Positions 48,289-59,143 of a stretch of 64,000 nucleotides of DNA are shown piece by piece. The translations under genes and the position numbers were made by a program. The stretch covers positions 20,553,107 to 20,617,106 of the forward strand of contig NC_084802.1 in the NCBI RefSeq assembly GCF_963169125.1, written 5' to 3'. The notes beneath the pieces are model-generated. The model was not told the origin of the DNA, did not search any database, and was given only the letters and a program-made list of their open reading frames with translations. The first letter of the stretch is position 1; every line of letters begins with the position of its first letter. Source of the stretch: Humulus lupulus. Taxonomy: Eukaryota; Streptophyta; Magnoliopsida; Rosales; Cannabaceae.

Positions 48289-50938
48289 CTACAAATCTCC
48301 ACCTCGACCCTGCCACTCAGAAATCTTCTCGATGGCATAGTCCCCAAAAGGAGATAGGTCAACGGCGGGGTTAGTCCTCCAGACAGAATGCAACGTTTTC
48401 TCGATTATGCGATCCTTAACGTTCATGAGCTCAGCCTCGAGCACAGCGATCCTCCCGTTCAGAGTTTGGATGGTAGCCTCCAGCTGAATGTTGGTATGAG
48501 AGGTTGATGCAGCCCGGGCCAAGGTGGTATCCCTCTGGCACACCGCCTCGGCCAGTTGACTTGACAAGGCATCCTTTGCAGTCTCGGCCACCGATAGGTT
48601 CCCCACTGCCTCCTCAAGCTCGTGTTGCAACCGTTGGGCCGATGAAGAATGGGAGGCGAGTAGCCGATGGTTCAAGATGGAAGCCTAAGTGAGGGCGAGA
48701 ATATGAAACAAAGCCTCAAGGGTTAGATGATATACCAGAATTAATATGAAAAGTATAAATATGGCCATCATGAATGAATAAACCAAGTATCACGACAAAT
48801 ACCTGCAGGGAGGCTCGCATGTAGGCGTTCTCTAGCTCAGCCTCGGGGACATTGTGCAGCGTCCCCCATTCACCTTTGGGAAAGTTTCCCAAATGATGGC
48901 TCATGGCTTCCCCATACTGGCTCGCCAGAGGATGATCTTCAGGAATAGAAACATGAGCTGGGCTGGGGGAGGCGTGAGTGCCAGCCGAGGCCCGCTTTGG
49001 CAAGGATAGGGACCGAGAAGGCCCTGACCCATTTGCAGTGGTGCGGGGAGCAGAAGAGTGCGAAGTCGTTTCCTGGGGTAAAGAGGCGCATGTAAATGCC
49101 CGCCTGGGGTACTTCCTCAAGGGTAAAGGAACCCCATCAAAAGGAGGAATGACAAAATTCCTTCTAGGCACGGAGGGGCAAGGGACAGGGGCATCGAAGG
49201 TAAACTCGCCGTCGGGCGTTAACGGCGACATCCGAGAGGTAGCACCGCCAGTATGACCATCATCGACTACACCCTTAGCCCTGCCAACAGCCGAGTACAA
49301 GCAGGAGTAATTCTCAGACACCACGGTCTCCTCAACGTCCATATGGTCGCCCGGGGGGTAGACATAATCCCTATCGGCTACTTCATCATAATTTCTTTCA
49401 TCGTGACCATAGACCCACAGACTTTTAAGTATGGGTGCCGCTGGGGGTAGATCCACAGATTCGGGTGATGTAGGGCGTGGACCCGCAGGGTCGGGTGATG
49501 TAGCGGGTGGACCCGCAGGGACGGGTGATGCGGGGCGTGGATCCTCAGATTCAGAGGAAATTGAGCATAGGGTAACTTTCTGGTCCGGGGTCAGCAACCC
49601 GTACAAGTGGAGATTGTTCTCTGTGAAAAAGGGCGCTGGCTTGTTTGCATCCCTTCGACATGGCCAGGATATGTATTATTTGGTCATGAGCCGACCGTTT
49701 CAAGTTGGGACCAACAACCCCTAAGAAACCTGCCATCAAACGAAAAGAAATAACCACAGTTAGAAAAGCTATAAAAAAAGAGAGAGAGAGAAGTCGAATG
49801 ATAAGAGAAACCTCTTATATATGGGATCAAAGTGAGAATAGCCTTACGTGGGGTGTTGAAGCTAGAGTGTCGGGCCTGCCCGCTATAAGTAAAGAAGTAG
49901 TCTGACTTCCACGACCCCCTATTGGAAATAGATCCCTCCAAGAGGGAACTCCCTTTAAGGGCCGCGACTTTCTGGAGTTAGTAGAACCCGGGGGCCGATG
50001 TATTCTCCCTCAGGGTGAAGAAGTAATGAACCTCGCTTATCGAAGGCCCCCTAGAGTACACCTGACGGTACAACACATATAGGCAGCTAAGCATCACCCA
50101 AGAGTTGGGGGACAATTGTAGTGGCGCCAATTCAAAGTAGTCCAACACTTTGATGAAGAAAGAGTGAAGTGGCAAAGCTCCCCCAGATCGGATTATGGAA
50201 TCGCTGAGTGGCCACGAACCCTTTTGGCGGTGCGGATGCGCGTTCCTTGCGCTCTGGTATAACGAACTTGAGATTCAAGGCTAACTTATGAGCTTTCAGC
50301 ATGTTGCCCAGTTTCTTCAGGGTAACTGTGGACCTGCCGGTTTCATCAGAAGTGTCCAAGGCTCTCTTCGACATCTCGGGTACCTGGACAAAGATAGGCA
50401 GTTTATGAGCAACAGACTTTCTGAGGGTCCTGGAAGATCCCCCACATGTCCTATGTCTACCAGCGCTTTGCTTGACCCTAGGGCGCAAGACATGGGATAG
50501 GAGAGGAAGCACGGGCGGAACCATGGAAAGGAACTCCGGTTCAACCAATTCACGACTACCGCCTTCAAAGGAGGAATCCCTATGATCGGGAGACTCGTCA
50601 CGACAAAAGGAAAAAGGCTCAGGGGGCAAGTTTTCTTCTAGGCGAGCAATTTCAGAAAGGCAATCCTGGAGGATTGATTGTAGCTGGGAAATGTATGTCG
50701 CTTGCTGGGGGGAGAGACCAGAACCCGCGTCCCTGGGATGGGATTCTAGCTCCCTCTCCAGGCCACACGCTTTATGTCTGAGGTAAGACAGTCTCCTGAG
50801 GTATAGCGCCCTCACACCCCCGCGGTTAGAGGGTTTGCGTGCGTCGACCTCTGAATCGAAGGAGAACAACTCAATAAATTCAACATTGGACGGACCTTCG
50901 GGACCTCGCCTAGATGCCATGGACCAGCTAAGACTCAA
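48289..50938 (-). pseudogene. Antisense gene of Z with Transposase_28 (putative gypsy-type) domain
   Basis: A minus-strand multi-exon gene. The frame from 50938 (a probable ATG at 50919 gives MASRRGPEGPSNVEF) has a coiled-coil part (YISQLQSILQDCLSEIARLE) and a basic part (KKLGNMLKAHKLALNLKF). After a one-base shift near 50222 comes GGALPLHSFFIKVLDYFELA and LSPNSWVMLSCLYVLYR. This is the domain called 'putative gypsy type transposon' (Transposase_28), found in the antisense frames of Tat-like and related elements. A further exon has LYGLLTPDQKVT, then a Pro/Ser-rich linker. A GT-AG intron (48802-48685) joins ASLQ to ASILNHRLLASHSSSA, and the last exon is a coiled coil ending WRTNPAVDLSPFGDYAIEKI. 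The function in this group is not known. The frameshift suggests the copy is inactive, unless an intron removes it. Confidence 0.75.
48685..48802 (-). other. GT-AG intron in the antisense gene of Z
   Basis: On the minus strand CTGCAG|GTATTTGTC opens and CTCACTTAG|GCTTCC closes a 118-base intron with an AT-rich interior. Removing it keeps the frame between ENAYMRASLQ and ASILNHRLLASH. Confidence 0.7.
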
Positions 50939-51433
50939 AGGCGTGTACGCATAAGGGTGACTCTATATCTACAACATGAGTGTGAGGGTATAAGAAAAGG
51001 GCCTATGTATGGGTACTGGAAAGGCTATACGAAGAGAATGTTAAACTCTGAAGAACGAGTGTCGTGCAACCATCAATTCTACCCTCGCGTAATCAATGCA
51101 AAACAAAAAGGAGAAGAGAGGAAGGAGGCATACCTGTGGGAATACGAAGTTGAAGGGGTGCAAGGATAGACGCGCGAAGGAGCAGGGACAAGACCGTAGG
51201 AGCAAGGGAATGCCCAGCGTCACCACGAAGCTAAAAAAGAAAAGGAAAAAAAATTATATAAAAAAATAATAATAATAAATAAAAAAAAAAGATGAGTAAC
51301 GAAAATAAAAGAAAGGGTACCTCAAGAATGCTTTGGAGGAGGATAGAACCCTTGAACTCTTGAAAATAAGTTGGAGAGCATGCCACTAGGCTAGGCAAGT
51401 CTTGGTGTGGAGAAGTGGCTTCAAGCCTTGGGG

Positions 51434-51441
51434 TATTTATA
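51434..51441 (-). promoter_or_regulatory. TATA box for the antisense gene of Z
   Basis: TATAAATA on the minus strand, about 500 bp before the antisense start codon, in front of a stretch that looks like an untranslated leader (with possible GT donor near 51315). Confidence 0.5.
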
Positions 51442-51754
51442 AGGAAAGTCAAAGCTCCCTAGCCATTGGATCTATCTCCCTATGAATGGTGGAGATCAAG
51501 ATTATGGGTAACCTTGGGATCCGCAATTGAGGATGATTGGTCCTTGTGCAATCTTAGGAATTTTCATGGATCCCCCCAAGAGTTAGGTGGTTGTTGTTTT
51601 TCTTTGGACGTTATAAAGAAACACAACTCCAAGCCGCACCTCGTATTTCTTCAAGCGACGTTGGGAAGTTTTCCAAGGATAAGTCCCCCAAGGTTGGCCG
51701 TACATGTCAAGCAAGAGAAATAGAGAGAGTCTACAAACACACTTAAAAGTGTAC

Positions 51755-51773
51755 TTATAGACTCGGGGGGAAG
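51755..51773 (+). promoter_or_regulatory. Polypurine tract of Z
   Basis: ACTCGGGGGGAAG directly before the 3' LTR. Confidence 0.7.
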
Positions 51774-52953
51774 TGTGAATGTGGAAATTTTTCCCTTGTG
51801 AATCCTATTCACAAGTGAAGCTCTATACTACAAGACGTCCTAAAAGCCACTTATTGTCCGCACATGGGGATAAGGACGTCACATGATGGTGAGGGAATTG
51901 GGCTAAGAGGGCCACCCTCGCTATGCGAGGGCCCTTGGCCGCTTGCCAATCCGAACGTCACCCTCGCTATGCGAGGGACCCCGGCTGGCCATCTGCATGC
52001 GCCCCGTCCCATCAAGCATCGAGCCTCGCCTCGCCTGCACTCGGGAGAAGAAGGTCAGCCTCGCTACGCGAGACACCCTCGCTGTGCGAGGGTGAGGTCC
52101 TGTTGTGGCGCCCGTGCCCCGAGCCTCGCCACGCCTGCACCCAGGGGGAAGAGGGGCAACCTCGCTGTGCGAGGGTGAGGCCTTGTTGTGACGCCCGTGC
52201 CCCGAGCCTCGCCACGCCTGCACCCGGGGGAAAGAAGGGCAGCCTCGCTATGCGAGGGTGTGGCCATGTTGCGCTGCCCGTGTCTTCAGCCTCGCCTCCA
52301 AGTGACCTGCGTAGGCCAGCCTCGACTCCTAGCGCCTTGGCTTCTCATGACACATGTAGGTTGAAGCCTCCTTGACATTGGCATAAGGAGTACTTAGAGA
52401 CACTTAATGGGATTTCCAAGCTAGCATTGGGTATCAAACGGGGACTAATGAGGATGACCGGGTACAAGACACGTGTACTGACACGGGGCGTACGATTGTG
52501 GAGAGAACAGAGGCGTGACCCTGTCATCTGCGTCTGGGGAGTAGTGGCGGTATGGACCTGTACGAAGAGTAGTGGTACCACTCGGACACCCTCGACCATA
52601 CGCCAAAGCCGACAGTACTATGTCCTAGGCCACGACTCTGGCAATATCAGGGTAGACACCACTACGCCCTGAGCCACTACACTATCAGAGTACATGCGTA
52701 CGTCCCTGCCATCTAGGACTTGTTTGTATCAGGGGCCAATAGAGCCCCCCTATAAATAGGCCTCAACCCCTCAGGTTAGGGGGGGAAGACTGAGTGTATG
52801 AAAGAGACTTAAGAAATATATGATCCTGGTTTTCATTGTTGCTTGGGTTTTCTTCTGTTGATTCGAGTTCTTTCCATCTGATTCCAAGCTTTCTGTAGTA
52901 TAGAGATTAAAGTTTTCTAACCATTAATCGTTGACGAGTTCTTACCGTCAACA
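51774..52953 (+). repeat. 3' LTR of Z
   Basis: Starts TGTGAATGTGGAAATTTTTCC, ends ACCGTCAACA and matches the 5' LTR along the full length, including the hairpin modules and the TATA box at 52751. Confidence 0.93.
52751..52758 (+). promoter_or_regulatory. TATA box of the Z 3' LTR
   Basis: TATAAATA in the same phrase as in the 5' LTR. Confidence 0.6.
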
Positions 52954-53690
52954 ACTACATAGAACTGACCAAGTTGACCATTAAGAACAAGCACCCACTA
53001 CCTAGAATCGACGACTTGTTTGATCAGCTACAAGGGAAGATAGTGCTCTCCAAGATTGATCTTCGGTCAGGCTACCACCAGTTAAGGATTAAAGAGGAGG
53101 ACATTCCAAAGACCGCTTTCCGCAAGAGGTATAGGCACTATGAATTTCTGGTTATGTCCTTAGGATTAACCAATGCCCCAACAACCTTTATGGACTTGAT
53201 GAATATGGTCTTCAAGGATTATCTGGACAAGTTTGTGATTATATTCATTGATGACATACTGGTATACTCTCAGTCAGAGACCGAACACGAGCAACATCTA
53301 CATCTGGTATTACAGTAGTTGATAAAGCATAAGTTATATGCTCAGTTCAGCAAGTGTGAGTTTTGGCTATCGCAAGTAACATTTCTAGGCCATATTGTTA
53401 GTAAGGAGGGGATTCTGGTTGACCCAAGTAAGATTGAGGTGGTGAGGGATTGGCCCGGGTCAAGTAGTGTACCGGAGGTTAGGAGATTTTTGGGATTGGC
53501 AGGGTACTATCGGCGGTTCGTCGATGGATTCTCTAGGATAGCCACACCATTGATTGAATTGACGCATAAGAAGACTAGGTATGTATAGAGAGACAGGTGT
53601 GAGAACAGCTTTAAGGAGTTGAAGTAGCAACTGGTCACCGCTCTAGTATTGAGTCTGTCGTCAGACAATGAGAAGTTTGTGTGTGTGGGT
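52954..53690 (+). pseudogene. Gypsy reverse transcriptase/RNase H of X, second part
   Basis: Continues the frame cut by [19 protein letters not shown], then [40 protein letters not shown] and the catalytic FIDDIL with both aspartates present. A stop (53318) is followed by [34 protein letters not shown] and [17 protein letters not shown], the connection and RNase H parts. A second stop lies near 53586, and the reading ends after LVTALVLSLSSDNEKFVCVG. This enzyme copies RNA into DNA. The rest (RNase H end, integrase, 3' LTR) is missing. Confidence 0.92.
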
Positions 53691-54300
53691 GATTTTTCAC
53701 GGTTTACTTAAGTCAATTTTTTGAGAGAAAAATCAGACACGTCTGATTGTTTTAAAACTTTGTACATAAAATTAAGAGTTGAAAAGACTGCAACGTAGGT
53801 AAGATTGTGAGAATCAAGAGTGATCATGGTAAGGAATTTAAGAATACTGTTTATGATGAATTCTGTAAATCTCTATGTATTTCTCATGAGTTTTCTGCTC
53901 CTAAAACTCCTGGGCAAAATGGGGTCGTTAAAATAAAAAATAGAACCCTAGAAGAAATGGCAAGAGTAATGCAAAACAGTAAAAAACTCTTAAAACGGTT
54001 GTGGGTAGAAGTAATCAATACTGCCTGTTACACAATCAATCAATTATTTTTACGACCAAGTACTACCAAAACTTCTTAGAAAATCTGGAAAGGTAAAAAA
54101 ACCCAATGTAAGTTATTTTCATGTTTTTGGGTGTATTTTATAAATTAGAGATTTTGAAAATATTGGAAAGTTTGATACCAAAAGTGATGTAGGAGCATTT
54201 CTTGGGTAATCCACTAATAGCAGAGCCTATCGTGTTAATAACAAAGAACTCAAATTGTTATGGAATCTTCCAAAGTTGTTGTTGATGATTTGAAATATTT
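53691..54300 (+). pseudogene. Copia integrase core of W
   Basis: Starts at GDFSRFT, the second half of the usual DDFSRFTWV motif, and includes IKSDHGKEFKNTVYDEFC (catalytic Asp), then HEFSAPKTPGQNGVVKIKNR with the downstream conserved region and LEEMARVMQN. It would join viral DNA to the chromosome. The zinc-binding N-terminal part is missing at the X junction. Frameshifts and stops occur (for example near 53710, 54079 and 54150). Confidence 0.8.
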
Positions 54301-55650
54301 TTCTGAATATTCTAATGAAGAAGAAATTGATAGGTTAATTGATGAAAGTACTCAAAAAGAATCACCTGATGTGACTATAAGTGATTCTATACCCACAATT
54401 TGAGAAAAAGTTGTAGCAAAAGTTGTATTTGTTCCAATAACCTCTGTACAAACAGTCAAGGAAGGTTAAAAAATGATCTCATATCCAATTCAGAGAGAAC
54501 CTTCTACCAGAGTAAAAAAGAATCACCCTACTGACCTCATTCTTGGTAATATTGAGGAAAGTATGGTCACAAGAAGAAGGTATGTGAATCTTGTCCAAAT
54601 TGTTTGTTTTACTTCATCTCTTGAGCCTAAGAACGTGAAAGAGGCTTTGGGTGATGAATCCTAGATAAAGCAATACAAGAGGAGTTGGAACAATTTGCAA
54701 GAAATGATGTTTGGACTCTTGTACCTAGGCCTAATCATACCAATGTTACTGGCACCAAATGGATCTTTAAAAATAAAATTGATGAATTTGGTACAATAAT
54801 AAGAAATAAGGCTAGGCTAGTGGCACAAAGTTACATTCAAGTTGAAGGTGTGAATTTCGATGAAACATTTACCCCTGTTGCTAGACTTGAGTCTATCAAT
54901 CTACTATTAGTTGTTGCATGCATTGCTGGTTTCAAACTATACCAAATAGATGTCAAATTTTCCTTTTTGAATGAAATTTTAAATGAAGAGGGTTTTGTTG
55001 AACAACCAAAGGTATTCGAAGATCTCCATTTTCCAGAAAATGTTTTTCAACTCAAGAAAGCCCTTTATGGTTTAAAATAAGCCCCTATAGCCTGGTATGA
55101 AAGAGTAACTCAATTTATTGTTTTTAATGGTTATAGAAGAGGCGGAGTTGATAAAACTCTGTTTATTAAAAATGTTGATTCTGACATTTTTATTACTCAA
55201 ATTTATGTTGATGATATTGTTTTGGTTCCACTTCTAACTCTCAAGTGCAGGAATTTCTTTAGCAAATGAAAGATGAATTTGAAATGAGCATGGTTGGGGA
55301 GTTAAATTATTTTCTAGGTTTGCCTGGCAAGCAGTCAGAAGATGGAACTTTCATATCTCAAAGTAAGTATGCCAAAAACTTGGTGAGAGAGTTTGGGCTG
55401 GACTCTACCAAACACGCCAAAACACTAATGGGGACTACGGTCAAACTAACCAAGGATGAAAATGGTGTAAAGGTGGATCCAACACTATACGTAAGCATGA
55501 TTGAAAGCCTTTTGTATCTCACAGCTAGTTGACTAGATATTAGCTACAGTGTTGAGGTGTGTGCTCGGTATCAAGGGAATCCAATGAAATTTTATGTGAC
55601 AAATGTGAAGAGAATCATTCGCTAAGTGAGTGGTACTCTTGAGTATGGAC
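54300..55650 (+). pseudogene. Copia reverse transcriptase of W
   Basis: Opens with EQFARNDVWTLVPRPNH and GTKWIFKNKIDEFGTIIRNK, then ARLVAQSYIQVEGVNFDETF and TPVARLESI. Following are YQIDVKFSFLNE, LKKALYGLK (stop after it), YVDDIVLV with the catalytic aspartates (about 55205), and GELNYFLGLPGKQSEDGTFI. Frame changes near 54664, 55078 and 55250 break it. Copia-type order (integrase before reverse transcriptase) is clear. Confidence 0.88.
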
Positions 55651-56145
55651 TCTAGTATTCTAAAGAAACTAATTCTATCATTGTTTGTTTTAGTGATGCT
55701 GATTAGGCAGGAAACGCAAATGACAGGAAAAGCATAAGTGGGGGATGTTTTTACCTAGGAAATAATTCAGTCTCTTGGCATAGCAAAAACAAAATTTAAT
55801 CACTTTATCAACTATTAAGGCCGAGTACATAGCTCCTGGAAAATGTTGTACTCAATTGTTGTGGATGAAACAAATTATGACATATTATGGGTTTGATCTT
55901 GATACTTTGACTATTTTTTGTGATAACACTAGTGTCATTAATATTTCAAAAAATCTAGTTCAACACTCTCGCACTAAACATATTTACATTCGTCATCATT
56001 TTATCAGGGAACTTGTCGAAAATAAAACCTTGGTCTTAGAATATATTGAGACTGACAAACAAATTGCAGACATTTTCACAAAAGGCTTTGATACAGTCAG
56101 GTTTGATTCTCTCATGAAGTCCTTGGGAGTGTGTACTAATTAATA
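55650..56145 (+). pseudogene. Copia RNase H of W
   Basis: The reading has ISGGCFYLGNNSVSWHSKNK then, after breaks, TIFCDNTSVINISKNLVQHS, TKHIYIRHHFIRELVENKTL and DKQIADIFTKGFD, the end of Copia pol, with a stop at 56143. It removes the RNA strand during copying. Confidence 0.85.
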
Positions 56146-57282
56146 ATTTTTGTGTTTTGTCATATTCCTAAATTGTTATACTATGCCTTGTGTTCTTGTC
56201 CAAAGAGAAAGTTTTAAACATTAGTTTAGAATGTGTTTTTACTACTGGTTAGATTTTATAATTAATATATGACATGCTTATTTTTTAATTAATGAAAACA
56301 AAAATACCTAGTCTCTCCAATTAATATTTTTCCAAATCAATTTGCATTTTTGTGTGTGAGCATTTGTTCTTGGAAATTGTTTTTCTCAAGCTCCATGTTG
56401 GAATAGAACTACCTACACTACAATGTGAAAACTGTCATTGAGTAAGTTGGAACTATATAACTAAAATTATGTAGAGAATACGTTACCATTAAAAAGGGCT
56501 ACCTTCAGTGTAGTATGAAAGTACCTGACATGGTTACTTTGTTTCTTTTTGAAAAAGGCTAAACAAAAGAAAATTTTGTCACAGAGGGCAATGGTCCATG
56601 CTTACACAATCACACACAAATGCTTGAAATCTTTGAATGAGAAAAATTGTAAAACACACACACACACACACCGATTGCTTTGGTTATAATATTTCTTGAG
56701 ATTGGAGCAAGTATTTTGTTATTATTTTTTAAATTAAAAGGTTGATGTATATTAATTAGATTTTATAACCTTATAATAAAAATATGTTTTGAACTAATGT
56801 TTGTTATTTTCTCCATGGACAAGTCACAAATTTGGCTATCTTTAAGAAAAATGGATATTTTTTGGCATTTATTTATATATATTTCGTTTTTTTACATATT
56901 ATTTACAATAAAAAAAAAAGGAAAGAAAAATGAGAGGGAATGGTACAAGGTGCATTTTTTAAGCAATTTGATTTTGTCATTTAATATATTATTTGATGTC
57001 AAATTGTTTCCTTTTTTGACTTGTTTCCCAAAAATAATATGCTTGACAATTCATGTGTTATAAAGTTAACAGATTTGAGATTTTATTGGAGTATTATATT
57101 GCACTCTAATGTTGTATATTCACAAATATTCTCAAAAAGGAACAAAATCAAATCCCTAAGTATCTCTTTCCTCTCTTTATATTTGGTCAAAAAGGGACCC
57201 ATTTCCTCACACTTTCAAAGTCGAATACTCTTACTCCTGCTCTTTCTTTTTATTTTTTCTCTATTTATGTTTCTTTGCAGCC
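56146..57282. other. Gap between pol and the third ORF of W
   Basis: AT-rich, no gene. It has CACACACACA near 56657, and a T-rich stretch with many TTTTCT before 57280. This is where SIRE elements have a spacer between pol and their third ORF. Confidence 0.5.
57260..57282 (+). promoter_or_regulatory. Possible 3' splice site before the third ORF
   Basis: Pyrimidine tract then TTTGCAG, followed at once by CCATGG, a good context for a start. A spliced subgenomic RNA is one way such an ORF could be expressed. Confidence 0.45.
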
Positions 57283-58487
57283 ATGGTGAAAACTCAAGGC
57301 AGTGGTTCGAGTTCCCTCAAGGAGTCCAAGGTCGCCATTTTGGCAGCAACTCCTTCAATCACCAAGAAGAAGGCTCAGAAAAGTGTGTTGCCCTTGCCTA
57401 GCCACGGTGAATCCTCACCGACCACCACCACAAGCAAAGCCATGGTGATTCTAGACCTATAGTTCCCAAAGGCTCTGTTCGTCTCACCTCCGATGGCGGA
57501 TCCGCTCGCCTCAGCCTCAATTTCCTCCAAAGATGCTCGAGCATCTCCGACCAAAGATGGGTCTGACAAGGAAGTTGCCTCAGCCGAGACCCATTCGGAC
57601 TCATCTCTCTCTCTAGATGTTTTAGCACCCAATAAAAAGAGCAAGGCCTGGTATCAAGTCTCCTCATTTGGAAAATCCTCTCGGTCCAAGGGCTTTCTCC
57701 CCTTACCACGGATTCCACCCCTCTGTCAAAATTTAGAAAGAAGGCCAAGAAAATTCCTCCACCCTGTACCTCCTGTGAATCAAACCCATCTGAGAACTTT
57801 GTACCCTTTGATGAAGACCCAAATGATGATGACACCACTGTCGAGCAAGAGGTTGCATCAGAATCAGAATCTGACCCATCGAAGGACCCTCATGAATACC
57901 CAAAATCAAAAGGCAAGAAAGCTGTAAGAGTTCCAGAACTTCAATCAAAGACACTCGTGGCTCCTAAAACTACCTCAGGTTCTATCTTCAAAGCTTACTC
58001 TTTGATTTTTTTTTGCTTCAATGGAAATGAAGAAAATATGAAGCATTATGTGAATCGTGATATGTGAGAAACTGTTTAAGCTTTCTATCCATCGTGTGTT
58101 TGGAGTCTTGCTTACCATTGAGAAATGGGGTTGGTTAGGATCTCTTAATGATTTAGGTGGTTATGTATCTTGGGTGGTTCAAGAATTTTATGTGAATCAT
58201 AATGACCAAATTTTTGATAAAAAATCATTTATGTTTAGCAAAGTTTATGTCTGAGGTCATTGACAAAGTTCAAGAGTGCGACCTTCAATTGTTTTTTCAT
58301 GTTCTGGAAAAACAATAAGGATGCCAACTTTGACTATATCCTTGCTCATCTTCACAACAAAGAAATCACCAAGTGTGTTGCTCGTGAAGAGGAGGAGCTT
58401 GATGTTGCTGCTGAAGAAGTCCCTACCATTCCTGGAGTCGAGCAAGAGGAGCCTGAAGGGGAAGATGCCGAGGTAGTGGAGCCTTGA
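57283..58487 (+). pseudogene. Third (envelope-like) ORF of W
   Basis: ATG in CCATGG gives MVKTQGSGSSSLKESKVAIL. The frame is Ser/Thr/Lys-rich, has a stop at about 57460, and goes on through 57720. A frameshift moves it to KKIPPPCTSCESNPSENFVP and an acidic tract (DDDTTVEQEVASESESD). Near 58080-58255 is SLNDLGGYVSWVVQEFYVNH and then SFMFSKVYV, the motif region of the plant 'envelope-like' or plant transposon protein of SIRE and Athila elements (form VrEFYaN..VyVRG). The last part is Glu-rich (QEEPEGEDAEVVEP) with the stop at 58485. Its role is unproven; no membrane segment is seen. Confidence 0.65.
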
Positions 58488-59143
58488 GGGGGAATCTTAT
58501 TATTATTTTTGTTTCTCACCTTGGATCTTAAGGTCCTTGGTGCAAAAGCAATGGCTGGACGAGCATCTTTTAATCTCGAATAATATGTGTGACTATTTTT
58601 ACTCTTGCTTTATTCATATTATATACTGCTTGGATGATTTTATTTTGATATAACAATTGCTTTGTTATATACAATTTACTTTATTGCTCATTTCAAATAC
58701 TTAGAGCATTTTGGTTTTTTTTTTATGTCCTTGCTGGACAAAGCACAATACTTTATAAATTTTTGAAAATGTTCTAAGTATTACTCAGTTGGGATATTTT
58801 AACTTATTTACTTATGTGTGATAATATATGCCCCTCAAGTGATCGAGGAGGTCAACCCTGGGTCACTTGCCAAATAACCAGACGTGTTCAAGCTAACACA
58901 GCTCCTTGAATATTGTATCATATAGCAGTATACTTATAACTTTGCTTAAGAATCACACATGTTAAGTAATACTTGTTTGGTAACAAAATTGGCAATAATG
59001 AGTGTGTCGAGCACATTTCCTTGTATATATCTCGAAACAAAATGGACAAAACATGTCTATTGAATTTAAAAATTCTACGAGCAATGCATGTTTTTGGAGA
59101 AAAACATAAAGAATTTAATTGAACTAGGTTATTGGCCATTTAT
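58488..59143. other. Junction zone between W and the right Gypsy element
   Basis: Begins GAGGGGGAATC, like a polypurine tract, after the third ORF of W. On the minus strand CACTTGAGGGGCAT (about 58833) looks like the end of a Tat element internal region. No LTR start could be defined. It contains an imperfect inverted repeat (58696-58782). No gene is seen. Confidence 0.4.
58696..58782. repeat. Inverted repeat
   Basis: AATACTTAGAGCATTTT (58696-58712) and AAAATGTTCTAAGTATT (58766-58782) pair with one mismatch around a loop of 53 bases. Confidence 0.75.

Larger units (their letters stand above)
43774..52953 (+). mobile_element. Non-autonomous Tat-like Gypsy element (Z), complete with two LTRs
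   Basis: Flanked by ACTAC (43769-43773 and 52954-52958). Two LTRs of about 1180 bp differ at about 40-45 positions by hand count, most of them transitions. The interior has a Tat/Athila-type primer-binding site, gag and protease on the plus strand, no reverse transcriptase or integrase, and a multi-exon gene on the minus strand. It splits the X reverse transcriptase between Asp-Tyr and the next codon. It must depend on another element for reverse transcription and integration. Confidence 0.93.
31383..53690 (+). mobile_element. Tekay-like Gypsy retrotransposon (X), 5' part only
   Basis: The 5' LTR, Met primer-binding site, gag, protease traces and reverse transcriptase appear in Gypsy order on the plus strand. 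The sequence breaks off inside RNase H at about 53690, directly joined to W integrase. No 3' LTR is present, and the pentamer before the element (ATATA) is not found after it, so the 3' half was deleted. The LTR holds Y2, Y3, Y4 and Y5, and pol holds Z. Confidence 0.82.

Noticed and set aside
48978..49450. Plus-strand frames opposite the antisense gene of Z
   Set aside because: The minus strand has the domain and intron evidence; the plus frames are shadows.
51231..51452. Phe/Leu-rich minus-strand frame
   Set aside because: Low-complexity A/T stretch in the upstream leader of the antisense gene of Z.
57021..57401. Frame with a Leu/Phe-rich stretch resembling a membrane segment
   Set aside because: The hydrophobic stretch is the pyrimidine tract before the third ORF of W read in another frame.
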